DNA of 64,000 nucleotides from Colwellia polaris (GTDB taxonomy: Bacteria; Pseudomonadota; Gammaproteobacteria; Enterobacterales; Alteromonadaceae), in NCBI RefSeq assembly GCF_002104515.1, contig NZ_NBOE01000001.1, positions 868,001 through 932,000 on the forward strand. The letters are read 5' to 3'. This document shows positions 25,468 to 33,351 of the stretch, piece by piece. How positions within the stretch are numbered: the first letter of the stretch is position 1; each line of letters begins with the position of its first letter. Below the pieces are notes generated by a model. That model was not told the DNA's origin and made no database searches. It saw only the letters and a program-made list of their open reading frames with translations. Position numbers and translations under genes: made by a program.

Positions 25468-26703
25468 ATGGTTGATTGTTGCTCTGCACCCGGATTAATA
25501 CCCTTTGAGCAAGCATTAGAGAATATGCTTGCCGCTATTAAGCCAATAACTGATGTTGAAAATATTACCCTAATTCAAGCATTGGGCCGGGTTTTATCAA
25601 ACGATATTACGAGTCCGATTAATGTACCAGGGCACAATAACTCTGCTATGGACGGGTATGCATTTGCCCATGAAAGCTTGCAAAACCAACAAAGCTTAAC
25701 GTTAGTTGGGCGCTCTATGGCGGGTCAACCTTTTGAAGGTGAGTGTAAAAAAGGTCAGTGCATTCGTATTATGACTGGCGCTAAAATTCCCGCTGATTGT
25801 GACACGGTTGAAATGCAAGAAAACTGTCAAGTAGATGGTGAAAATATTCATTTTTTAGCACCTAGACATCGTGGCGATAATGTTAGGTTGGCAGGCGAAG
25901 ATATAAGTCGTGACCAAGTTGTATTTAAAACAGGACGTCGATTGTCAGCTATCGATATTGGCGTATTAGCATCGCTTGGTATTAACGAATTAAGTGTTTA
26001 TAGAAAACTTAATGTGGCTTTAATTGCTACTGGCGATGAATTAAAAGCCTTAGGGCAACCGCTAGAGAGTGGCGATATTTTTGAAAGTAATAGTTACGCT
26101 TTATCAGCAATGCTTAAAAACCTGAACGTAAATGTAATTAATTTCGGGGTAATTGCTGACGACGAAAAGGCGATTAGAGAGGCATTTTTACAAGCCGATG
26201 CCCAAGCCGATGCGGTTATTTCTTCGGGTGGTGTCTCAGTAGGTGACGCCGACTATACTAAGTTAGTGCTTGAGCAAATTGGTGAAATAGCTTTTTGGAA
26301 AATAGCAATGAAACCCGGCAAGCCTTTCGCTTTTGGTAAACTTCCAAACAGTATTTTCTTTGGTTTACCGGGTAACCCTGTTTCGGCGATGGTTACCGCT
26401 GATTTATTGGCAATGCCAGCATTAATGAAGCTGCAAAACTGCCAAGCTAACCCTGCAATTACTTTACACGCAAAAACGGTAACCGATTTAAGAAAAGCAC
26501 CAGGACGTATGGATTTTCAGCGAGGTGTTTTATCTTATAACGAGCAAGGTGAGTTAATGGTAACAAGCACTGGCAACCAAGGTTCAGGCATATTAACCAG
26601 TATTGCTGCTGCTAATTGTTATATTGTTCTGCCAGCGGAGCAAGGTCGAGTTAAAGCGAATGCAACAGTGAATATTCGTTTATTTGAACGCTTTTTTGCT
26701 TGA
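25468..26703 (+). CDS. moeA: Molybdopterin molybdotransferase (MoeA)
   Basis: Inserts molybdate into adenylated molybdopterin. Domain features in order: GHNNSAMDGYAF near residue 55, RIMTGAKIPADCDTVEMQEN near 108-128, ATGDELKALG and SNSYALSAML in domain III, SSGGVSVGDADYTK, and GLPGNPVSAMV. The 411-residue length is normal. It is transcribed away from moaA. The start ATG has GGAAG 11 bases upstream, a little far. With MoaA, MoaB, MobA and MoeB it covers part of the pathway; MoaC, MoaD and MoaE must be elsewhere. Confidence 0.95.
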   Translation: MVDCCSAPGLIPFEQALENMLAAIKPITDVENITLIQALGRVLSNDITSPINVPGHNNSAMDGYAFAHESLQNQQSLTLVGRSMAGQPFEGECKKGQCIRIMTGAKIPADCDTVEMQENCQVDGENIHFLAPRHRGDNVRLAGEDISRDQVVFKTGRRLSAIDIGVLASLGINELSVYRKLNVALIATGDELKALGQPLESGDIFESNSYALSAMLKNLNVNVINFGVIADDEKAIREAFLQADAQADAVISSGGVSVGDADYTKLVLEQIGEIAFWKIAMKPGKPFAFGKLPNSIFFGLPGNPVSAMVTADLLAMPALMKLQNCQANPAITLHAKTVTDLRKAPGRMDFQRGVLSYNEQGELMVTSTGNQGSGILTSIAAANCYIVLPAEQGRVKANATVNIRLFERFFA

Positions 26704-26822
26704 TCGCTTTTATGACGTTATTTTCAGGAAGTCACCGGTAAATGCTTTCTAAATAAACGTTTGTGATTGATTGTTTATCTGTAGTTATGCCCAAAGCCAA
26801 TTTTAAAAAAGTAGGATTAAGT

Positions 26823-27569
26823 TTGTCAAAAGTCATTTACTTTATTCCAGGTACTATGTGCAATGAAAAACTGTGGCAACCCGCTTGGCAATTGCTACAG
26901 CAGCAAAGTGTTGAATGTAACTGCGACTATCAGCTAATTCATTTAGTGATACCCAGTTCGGGCAGCATGGATGAAGTGGTTGCTAACTTGGCTAACAAAA
27001 TAACCCACGATAATGCAATATTGGTTGGGTTTTCACTTGGCGGTTATATTGCGAGTGCAATCGCGTTAAAACTTGGCAATAAACTTAGGCATTTGCTCAT
27101 AGTGTCAAACTTTCCGCAAAACCTGCCGGCAGCAGAAGTTAAGCAACGTAATCGAACGGTTAATTGGATAAAGCAACGGGGTTACTCCGGCATTCCGGAT
27201 AAGCGCATTGATGACTTGTTGCATCCAAATATTAAAGCGTTCAGTTTGTCTCGCTACCAAGATATTAAAAACATTATTACCGTCATGGACCAAGAGCTTG
27301 GCGGAAATGTATTATTGCATCAAATTGAGGTCTCTTTGCTCAGGCCTGATTTATTGCCTTTATTGGCAAATTTAACCTTACCAATTACATTTCTTGTCGG
27401 TGATAAAGATAACTTAGTCGATCTGGTCGCGTTAAGAGCAGAGTTAACACAAGCGCCTATTACGGCAGAAAATATTACTATAGAAGACGTTGCTAATACC
27501 GGCCATATGTTACCGCTAGAATCGCCAGAAGCCTTAGCGAAAGTACTCGCAAACCTCATAATAAATTAA
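26823..27569 (+). CDS. Alpha/beta hydrolase
   Basis: A small alpha/beta-fold hydrolase (248 aa from the chosen start). The oxyanion region is IPGTMCNEKLW, the nucleophile elbow GFSLGG (S71), the acid probably the first Asp of GDKDNLVD, and the base the histidine in TGHMLPLESPEAL. I chose the TTG at 26823 because AGGA lies at good distance; upstream GTG (26763) and ATG (26787) are in frame but add an unrelated basic leader. No signal peptide is seen, so it is cytoplasmic. It follows moeA by 119 bases and may be independent of it. The substrate is unknown; MenH- or BioH-like esterases have this size. Confidence 0.8.
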   Translation: MSKVIYFIPGTMCNEKLWQPAWQLLQQQSVECNCDYQLIHLVIPSSGSMDEVVANLANKITHDNAILVGFSLGGYIASAIALKLGNKLRHLLIVSNFPQNLPAAEVKQRNRTVNWIKQRGYSGIPDKRIDDLLHPNIKAFSLSRYQDIKNIITVMDQELGGNVLLHQIEVSLLRPDLLPLLANLTLPITFLVGDKDNLVDLVALRAELTQAPITAENITIEDVANTGHMLPLESPEALAKVLANLIIN

Positions 27570-27682
27570 GCTTATTTTTCATGCTTTTATTTTAACGACT
27601 AATATAATTGCGTAAAGCTGTGCTTGCGTGAGCGAAAGCGTGTAAAATAGCGACAATTATTTTTTACGTTAGGACTTTGACG

Positions 27683-29068
27683 TTGAGCGACAGCAAATTT
27701 TCATCACTTACCTTGCAATCTGCAATTTTAGAAAACCTTTCATCTCTTGGTTACCACGAGATGACAGAGATACAAGCTAAGAGCTTGCCGGCTATTTTAG
27801 CGGGGCAAGATGTTATTGCTCAAGGTAAAACAGGCTCTGGTAAAACAGCAGCCTTTGGCCTAGGTTTATTAAATAAACTACAAGTTAAAAAGTTTAGAAT
27901 TCAAACCTTAGTACTTTGTCCAACACGTGAATTAGCTGACCAAGTAGCTAAAGAAATTCGAAAACTAGCGCGTGCTATACATAACATTAAAGTGCTAACA
28001 CTTTGCGGTGGCACACCTTTTGGACCACAAGTGGGCTCATTGGAGCACGGCGCGCATATAATTGTTGGTACACCGGGTAGAATTGAAGATCATTTAGGAC
28101 GTGGTACTTTGTCGCTAGAGCATGTTGATACACTCGTACTAGATGAAGCTGACCGTATGTTAGACATGGGCTTTCAAGCAGCTCTAGATAATATTATTGC
28201 GACCATGCCACAGCAAAGACAAACCTTATTGTTTAGTGCAACCTTCCCTGATCAAATACAAAAAATTGCCAATAAATACTTGCATACGCCTGCGGTGATA
28301 AAAGTAGAAGCGAATCACGAAAGCAGCACAATATTACAACACTTTTATCAAGTAGAAAGCGATGAAGATCGTCTGTTGGCTATTCGTTTACTGTTATTAA
28401 CACACAAGCCAGAGTCGAGCGTAATCTTTTGTAATACCAAAATTGAAACTCAAAATGTTGCGAACAAATTAGCCGCATACGGTTTTGGTGTTGTGGCATT
28501 GCATGGCGATTTAGAGCAAAAAGACCGAGATCAAACCCTAGTACGTTTCGCAAATAAAAGTGCTTCAATACTGGTTGCCACAGATGTTGCGGCTCGTGGT
28601 TTAGATATTGAAGCGCTTGACGCGGTATTTAACTATAACCTTGCTCATGATACCGAAGTGCATGTGCATCGTATTGGCCGAACGGGCCGTGCAGGCAGTA
28701 CTGGACAGGCGTTTACTTTGTTTAATAATAAAGACAGATATAAAATTGGTTTATTGGAAGATTATTTAGAGCGCACCATTGAAGGTGAAGATCTCCCGAG
28801 TAGCGACGTGTTAGAGCAAAGCGTGTTCAGCGCGAAAATGACCACAATACAAATCGATGGCGGCAAAAAGCAAAAAGTTAGACCGGGTGATATTGTTGGT
28901 GCACTTACGGGCGAAAATGGCATTTCATTTGAGCAAGTAGGGAAAATACAACTTGGACCAAATTGGGCTTATGTTGCCGTTGAGAAAATGGTAGCGAGAA
29001 AAGCGTTAAATAAGCTCACGCACGGTAAATTGAAAGGCCGTACATTTAGAATACGCGAATTAAAGTAA
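27683..29068 (+). CDS. dbpA: DEAD-box RNA helicase DbpA
   Basis: An RNA helicase that acts on 23S rRNA helix 92 during 50S assembly. Helicase motifs are intact: QGKTGSGKT near residues 47-55, the DEAD box at 154-157, SATFP, and HRIGRTGRAG. The roughly 75 C-terminal residues form the DbpA-type RNA-binding domain (RPGDIVGALTGENGIS … VGKIQLGPNWAYVAV), which separates it from other DEAD-box proteins. I chose TTG at 27683 because AGGA at 27671 is then 8 bases away; the in-frame TTG two codons upstream is too close. A hairpin terminator follows. Confidence 0.95.
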   Translation: MSDSKFSSLTLQSAILENLSSLGYHEMTEIQAKSLPAILAGQDVIAQGKTGSGKTAAFGLGLLNKLQVKKFRIQTLVLCPTRELADQVAKEIRKLARAIHNIKVLTLCGGTPFGPQVGSLEHGAHIIVGTPGRIEDHLGRGTLSLEHVDTLVLDEADRMLDMGFQAALDNIIATMPQQRQTLLFSATFPDQIQKIANKYLHTPAVIKVEANHESSTILQHFYQVESDEDRLLAIRLLLLTHKPESSVIFCNTKIETQNVANKLAAYGFGVVALHGDLEQKDRDQTLVRFANKSASILVATDVAARGLDIEALDAVFNYNLAHDTEVHVHRIGRTGRAGSTGQAFTLFNNKDRYKIGLLEDYLERTIEGEDLPSSDVLEQSVFSAKMTTIQIDGGKKQKVRPGDIVGALTGENGISFEQVGKIQLGPNWAYVAVEKMVARKALNKLTHGKLKGRTFRIRELK

Positions 29069-29098
29069 CTTAAATTTTCTTACCTTATAAATTATCAG

Positions 29099-29130
29099 TT
29101 GCCAGATAACATTGTCTGGCAATTTGATAA
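29099..29130 (+). terminator. Terminator after dbpA
   Basis: TTGCCAGA (29099-29106) and TCTGGCAA (29115-29122) form an 8-bp stem followed by TTTGATAAAATTT. The tail is only moderately U-rich. Confidence 0.55.
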
Positions 29131-29145
29131 AATTTAGGTATGATA

Positions 29146-29161
29146 CTGTTAATATGTACAG
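29146..29161. promoter_or_regulatory. LexA (SOS) box upstream of yebG
   Basis: CTGT-N8-ACAG is a perfect match to the gammaproteobacterial LexA consensus, with an AT-rich centre and extended symmetry (TACTGT … ACAGTT). It lies 84 bases before yebG, a known SOS gene, so LexA control is highly likely. Confidence 0.85.
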
Positions 29162-29244
29162 TTATTGTTTGGGTGTATACGGCGTGCTACAAATACATTT
29201 TGGCAATAACTAGAGTTTGGTAAATAGTTAAATAAGGGATAACA

Positions 29245-29664
29245 ATGGCAGTTGAAAGTCGATTTGTCGTCATAAGACAAGGTGTGGAGGTAGAAACATT
29301 CATGGATAAAAAAGCCGCAGATGAATACGATAAAATGCTTGATATGGCAGACAATTTATCTGAAATGTTTGAACAGGCACCTGTAGAGCTTTCTGAAAGT
29401 ATTCGTGAAGAGCTTGCTGTTTATTTAGCACAAAACCGAGATAACGTGCTTATTGCATTACAAGCTAAAAAAGCTAAAGCAGAGAGCAAAAAAGTTGTTG
29501 CGCCTAGCTCAAATAAAGCTAAAAACGAAACAGTAGAAAAAGCAGTAGAAAAAGTTGCTGAAGAACCTGTTGAAGCACCAAGTGTTAGCACAGGTTCTGA
29601 GACCGTTAAAAAAGCTAAAACAACAAATACTAAAGCAAAAGCGAAAGCTAAATCTGCTGCATAG
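29245..29664 (+). CDS. yebG: SOS-induced protein YebG
   Basis: The first 80 residues match the YebG family: AVESRFVVIRQGVEVETF at the N-terminus, then KKAADEYDKMLDMADNL. YebG is induced by DNA damage through LexA, and the SOS box at 29146-29161 fits this. Its biochemical role is not established. The C-terminal 55 residues are a low-complexity Lys/Ala/Val/Glu tail (KAKTTNTKAKAKAKSA), making it 139 residues against roughly 96 in E. coli. The basic end could bind DNA. The ribosome site is AAGGGA before the ATG. Confidence 0.9.
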   Translation: MAVESRFVVIRQGVEVETFMDKKAADEYDKMLDMADNLSEMFEQAPVELSESIREELAVYLAQNRDNVLIALQAKKAKAESKKVVAPSSNKAKNETVEKAVEKVAEEPVEAPSVSTGSETVKKAKTTNTKAKAKAKSAA

Positions 29665-29774
29665 TCGCTAACTTTTCGAGCGTAATTAAGCGTGTTTTCT
29701 GAAGTAAATCACCATACTTAGGTGTATTTAATTTGATTAACGCTCAGTTAAACTGGATGTAATATGGTGCTGTT

Positions 29775-30503
29775 TTGGAATATCAGTTAATACGCAGTGA
29801 GCGAAGAAAAACCATTGGCTTACAAGTTAAAAATGCTCAAGTTATTGTCAGAGCACCAACATTTGTTAAAACTTCTTATGTTGAAAGCTTAATCCAAGCT
29901 AAATTACAATGGCTAAATCAAAAAATTGCTGAACAACAGCAAAACTCTTTAGTAAACCCTTCTTTTAGCGAGCAATTTACGCGCGAAAACACTAAGCAAC
30001 AGCCATCTGTTTTTATCGATGGCTTACCCCATCGCATTATTGTTAGCTTTGGTAGCCCAAATGTTATTCATGATCCACTTGAGCAAAGTTTAACGGTTAT
30101 TATTAATAAACGTTACCATGCGCTCGGTTTGCATTGTGATATAACTGTGTCGAAAATTAAGTCGCAAATTGAGCGTTGGTTTAAAGTCAGCATTGAGAAT
30201 TATCTTGTAAACCACTTAGCGATTTTTTCAAACAAAATGTCGTTGCACGCTTCATCAGTCAAAGTTAGAAAATACAAATCCCGGTGGGGAAGTTGCAATA
30301 GCAGGGCTGAACTAAGCTTTAATTACTTACTAAAAATGCTACCAACGTGGGTGGTTGATTACGTTATTGTTCATGAGTTATGCCATATTGAGCACATGAA
30401 CCATTCGACAAAATTTTGGCAGCTAGTTGCCATATATTGCCCTGAATATAAAAATGCTAAAATTTGGATGCATAAAAATCAGCCTAACCTTAAATGGTCT
30501 TAA
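29775..30503 (+). CDS. YgjP-like zinc metallopeptidase (core copy)
   Basis: A 242-residue DUF45/YgjP-like protein with the zinc motif VIVHELCHIEHMNHSTKFW and the signature YKSRWGSCNSRAELSFNY. It starts at TTG (MEYQLIRSERRKTIGL); nearby ATG and GTG codons are out of frame. It is the second member of the family in the window; the other ends the type I R-M operon at 14387-15118. The two share the signature blocks but differ widely elsewhere, so they are not a recent duplication. Position among core genes suggests the resident version. The substrate is unknown. Confidence 0.88.
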   Translation: MEYQLIRSERRKTIGLQVKNAQVIVRAPTFVKTSYVESLIQAKLQWLNQKIAEQQQNSLVNPSFSEQFTRENTKQQPSVFIDGLPHRIIVSFGSPNVIHDPLEQSLTVIINKRYHALGLHCDITVSKIKSQIERWFKVSIENYLVNHLAIFSNKMSLHASSVKVRKYKSRWGSCNSRAELSFNYLLKMLPTWVVDYVIVHELCHIEHMNHSTKFWQLVAIYCPEYKNAKIWMHKNQPNLKWS

Positions 30504-30727
30504 TCGTTTTAAAACTCTGAGCACCTGACAGCCCTTCAAAAATAACAACCCTAAAGAAAGTTCCTAATGTATTGTTCTCTCTATCTTTTCAATAAAAATG
30601 ATTGGCACAAAATCTGCTTCTGTTTATTACTAAACAATTAAGCGATTAAAAAATCAAAACAATAAAATTTAATGTGCTTCAGTATCAATAATTACCCACA
30701 ATTGTTGATTACATTGATAGTTAGGGG

Positions 30728-30829
30728 ATGATGATGAAATTAACAAATTACCGTTGGAAGGCCATAGGCATTTATTTGATATCTGCCGTTATGTCAGTAA
30801 CGTTTATAGAGTTATTAATAAACTTATAA
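30728..30829 (+). CDS. Possible small membrane protein (31-33 aa)
   Basis: An open frame begins at three consecutive ATG codons; the third (30734) is best placed, 6 bases after AGGGG. The product is basic at the N-terminus (KLTNYRWK) followed by one hydrophobic helix (AIGIYLISAVMSVTFIELLI). This is the pattern of a single-span small inner-membrane protein. A weak hairpin (CCCGTA/TACGGG, 30830-30853) follows directly. Homology cannot be judged from here; the strong ribosome site is the main support. Confidence 0.45.
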   Translation: MMMKLTNYRWKAIGIYLISAVMSVTFIELLINL

Positions 30830-30853
30830 CCCGTATTGCTAGTTGCTTACGGG

Positions 30854-31170
30854 TACTTACTTTATGGAATTACAAGCTGCATTAAATGTAATTAAATGCG
30901 TTGAAATAAGATAATACATATAGTGGTTAAGCTTATGAGCCCACAAAAGTATAAGCAATAATAAGAGGCAATAACTTACATTTTGCTAAAGCGCTATAGC
31001 TATAAACTTAATTAATAGCGCTAATACCCGTTTAAATATGTCGCAAGTCAGTATTATTAGTTACTAAAGTTGCATAAAAATGTCGCCTTTATGCGTTTTT
31101 CAATTAACAGCAGCGTAAATTTAAGGTAAATTAGGCTTTAATAAAAAAAATAATTAAGGAATCGCGCCAA
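30854..31170. other. Gene-free stretch before the signalling operon
   Basis: AT-rich with no convincing gene. It presumably contains the promoter of the receiver/CheC/GGDEF operon near its end (AAGGAA lies just before the first ATG). No clear regulator site was recognised. Confidence 0.4.
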
Positions 31171-31536
31171 ATGAGTACCCGTGTTCTTATTTGTGATGAC
31201 TCTAACTTAGCAAGAAAGCAAGTACTTAGAAGCCTTCCAGAAAACCTATCAACTGATGTGCAATTAGCCAAAGACGGCCAAGAAGCACTAGATATTTTAC
31301 GTAATCAACACATTGATATTCTTTTTCTTGATTTAACTATGCCTATTATTGATGGACTGGGCGTACTTCAAGCACTAAAAGATGAAGAAATTAACCTGCC
31401 GGTATTTGTTATTTCTGCCGATGTTCAACCTGAAATGCAAAACCGCGTATTAGCGTTAGGTGCAAAAGCTTTTTTGCGTAAGCCTATGCAATTAGATACA
31501 TTAAATGAACACTTAAAAAGTCACGGTTTCCTATGA
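31171..31536 (+). CDS. Single-domain response regulator (CheY-like)
   Basis: A 121-residue receiver domain with no output domain. Acidic pocket residues D9 and D10, phosphoacceptor D54 in FLDLTMPI, the switch Ser at S82 (VISAD) and K104 in FLRKP are all in place, so it should be phosphorylated. It overlaps the next gene by 4 bases. With a CheC-like protein and a diguanylate cyclase downstream, it probably passes a kinase signal to c-di-GMP output. No histidine kinase is in the window. Confidence 0.9.
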   Translation: MSTRVLICDDSNLARKQVLRSLPENLSTDVQLAKDGQEALDILRNQHIDILFLDLTMPIIDGLGVLQALKDEEINLPVFVISADVQPEMQNRVLALGAKAFLRKPMQLDTLNEHLKSHGFL

Positions 31537-32141
31537 ACGCATTTGACTTAACAGAAGATCAACACGATTGTTTACAAGAGTTGATCAATGTCGCCATGGG
31601 GCAAGCGAGCGATCAACTTGCTCGATATTTAGATACCTTTGTGTATTTAAAAGTCCCTAGTATCGAACAAGTTCGCTCTGAGCTCTTATTCGACAGCCTT
31701 AATCATGACTTAAAAGCAACGTCGATTGTTAGCCAAGGCTTTTTTGGTTATGAAGGCATTCGTGGAGAGGCTTTGTTAATGTATCAGCCACTTGACTCAA
31801 GTCGCTTAGCTGACTTACTTGGTTATGAAGCCGATGAATTATCATTTGATGAACAAATGATAGATTTAAGTTCAATTTTAACAACGACTTTTTTGAATGT
31901 GTTTGCTAGTCAAATTGATAATCAAATGTCATACAGTGCCCCACGACTTTTATCGACAAATTTAAACACAATAAATCAGCACATTCAGCAGCAATCTTTT
32001 AATTGGGATTATGCTCTAAAAGTGAGAATAAGTTACCAAGTAACTGATTACTCATTCAATTGTGACATGGTATTACTAATACCTGAAGAAGCTATAAGTA
32101 ATATTAAAGCAGTTATTGATCGCATACTGGCAGACTTTTAA
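31533..32141 (+). CDS. CheC/CheX-like phosphatase-family protein
   Basis: A 202-residue protein whose N-terminus (LQELINVAMGQASDQLARYL) matches the CheC active-site helix pattern ExxN followed by GxA. The second, symmetrical helix (DLSSILTTTFLNVFASQID) lacks the clear ExxN pair, so only one site may be active. CheC proteins remove phosphate from CheY-type receivers, which fits the receiver gene that overlaps it by 4 bases. It could instead act as a protein-interaction partner. It is 2 bases upstream of the GGDEF gene, so all three are one operon. Confidence 0.8.
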   Translation: MNAFDLTEDQHDCLQELINVAMGQASDQLARYLDTFVYLKVPSIEQVRSELLFDSLNHDLKATSIVSQGFFGYEGIRGEALLMYQPLDSSRLADLLGYEADELSFDEQMIDLSSILTTTFLNVFASQIDNQMSYSAPRLLSTNLNTINQHIQQQSFNWDYALKVRISYQVTDYSFNCDMVLLIPEEAISNIKAVIDRILADF

Positions 32142-32143
32142 AA

Positions 32144-33088
32144 ATGTTAGATAACCTTTTTGCAGACCTGCCAAATCGTCTTAATACCGGTATTTTAATT
32201 TTAGATAAAAATTTCAATATCCTTATGTGGAATCGGTTTTTAGAAGTGCATGCCAATAAAAGCGACAAACAAGTTATTGGTAAAAGTATTTTTACTATTT
32301 TTCCTGAATTACCTAGGAAGTGGTTTGAGCGAAAGCTTTCAAGCGTAATACAGTTAAAAAATCAAACTTTTTGTGGCTGGGAGCAACGACATCACCTTTT
32401 TGAGCTTTCTCATTCTCGGCCAATTACTACCGACAGTGACTTTATGGCGCAAAACTGCACTTTTTTACCTATTGAGGTTGAAGGTGAAGTTGAGCGTATT
32501 TGTATTCTAATAGAAGATGTTACCGATGTTTGCCACTACCAAACACAACTCAATAAAGCATTAAATGAATTAGCGTTATCTAATCGAATAGACGGCTTAA
32601 CCCAAGCGTTTAATCGAAAACATTGGGAAGAATGCTTAGCCTCTGAATTCTCACGTGCTACTCGTTATAAGCAAGAACTCGCTTTAGTAATGTTAGATTT
32701 AGATCAGTTTAAGCTTTTAAATGACACTTATGGCCATCAGGGAGGCGATAAGGTACTCATTGAAACGACAGAAGTCATTAATGAGCTATTACGCATGGGG
32801 GATTTATTTGGTCGCTATGGTGGCGAAGAATTTGCTGTAATTTTGCCTAATACAGAATTGACAGGTGCATACGATGTAGCTGAGCGAATACGTAAAACTA
32901 TAGAAAATAACGCTATTGAGTATCAAGGGAAAAACATTAATGTAACGGTTAGTATCGGTATTGCCGTTATGAATGAATATGATACCCGCTATGAAGACAT
33001 TATTAGTCGAGCAGATATAGCTTTATATAAAGCAAAAAACTCAGGTCGAAACCAAGTTTGTGTCGCTAAAGAACGAAGCGTTTCCTGA
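32144..33088 (+). CDS. PAS-GGDEF diguanylate cyclase
   Basis: A cytoplasmic enzyme that makes c-di-GMP. An N-terminal PAS domain spans about residues 8-125 (NTGILILDKNFNILMWNRF at its start). A short linking helix leads into the GGDEF domain (about 148-310). The active-site motif is GGEEF (226-230), catalytically competent in this family. An inhibitory I-site RMGD (217-220) lies exactly five residues before it, so product feedback is expected. No membrane segment is seen. It is the last gene of the receiver-CheC-cyclase operon. Confidence 0.93.
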   Translation: MLDNLFADLPNRLNTGILILDKNFNILMWNRFLEVHANKSDKQVIGKSIFTIFPELPRKWFERKLSSVIQLKNQTFCGWEQRHHLFELSHSRPITTDSDFMAQNCTFLPIEVEGEVERICILIEDVTDVCHYQTQLNKALNELALSNRIDGLTQAFNRKHWEECLASEFSRATRYKQELALVMLDLDQFKLLNDTYGHQGGDKVLIETTEVINELLRMGDLFGRYGGEEFAVILPNTELTGAYDVAERIRKTIENNAIEYQGKNINVTVSIGIAVMNEYDTRYEDIISRADIALYKAKNSGRNQVCVAKERSVS

Positions 33089-33194
33089 ATAATTTTAGAA
33101 AATATTCACTCTTCCTAACTTTTATACATATATTAGTTTTTTTTATTCATAAAAAGCAGTTGACACAAAAAACCATATCAGGCACTTTATACCT

Positions 33195-33269
33195 ATGAAT
33201 ATTCTATTTCGTCGCAACATTACAATTATTACCATTACCACCCTCACCGGGATGGTGGTCATCGGCTGA
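33195..33269 (+). CDS. thrL: thr operon leader peptide
   Basis: A 24-residue peptide, MNILFRRNITIITITTLTGM followed by VVIG. It has 5 Thr and 6 Ile codons, with residues 9-18 consisting only of Thr, Ile and one Leu. It precedes the attenuator and thrA, exactly as in E. coli, where shortage of Thr or Ile stalls the ribosome and prevents termination. A short hairpin (ACCACC/GGTGGT, 33237-33259) overlaps the end and could serve as pause or antiterminator arm. Confidence 0.88.
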   Translation: MNILFRRNITIITITTLTGMVVIG

Positions 33270-33292
33270 CGTGTAGAATTTAGCAATTTTAT

Positions 33293-33326
33293 AAAGCCCG
33301 TGACCATTTAGGTTACGGGCTTTTTT
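33293..33326 (+). terminator. thr operon attenuator
   Basis: AAAGCCCGTGACC and GGTTACGGGCTTT pair across ATTTA and are followed by a run of T. It is a strong intrinsic terminator located between the leader peptide and thrA, the expected place for an attenuator. Confidence 0.9.
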
Positions 33327-33351
33327 GTTTTTAGGGTTTAAAGGGGTAAAA

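Noticed and set aside
30830-30853. CCCGTA/TACGGG hairpin as a strong terminator
   Set aside because: Only 6 bp with a 12-base loop and no U-tract; noted in passing only.
33160-33191. TTGACA before thrL as the thr promoter
   Set aside because: No -10 box at a workable distance that would still leave a leader before the thrL ATG; the promoter is probably further upstream.
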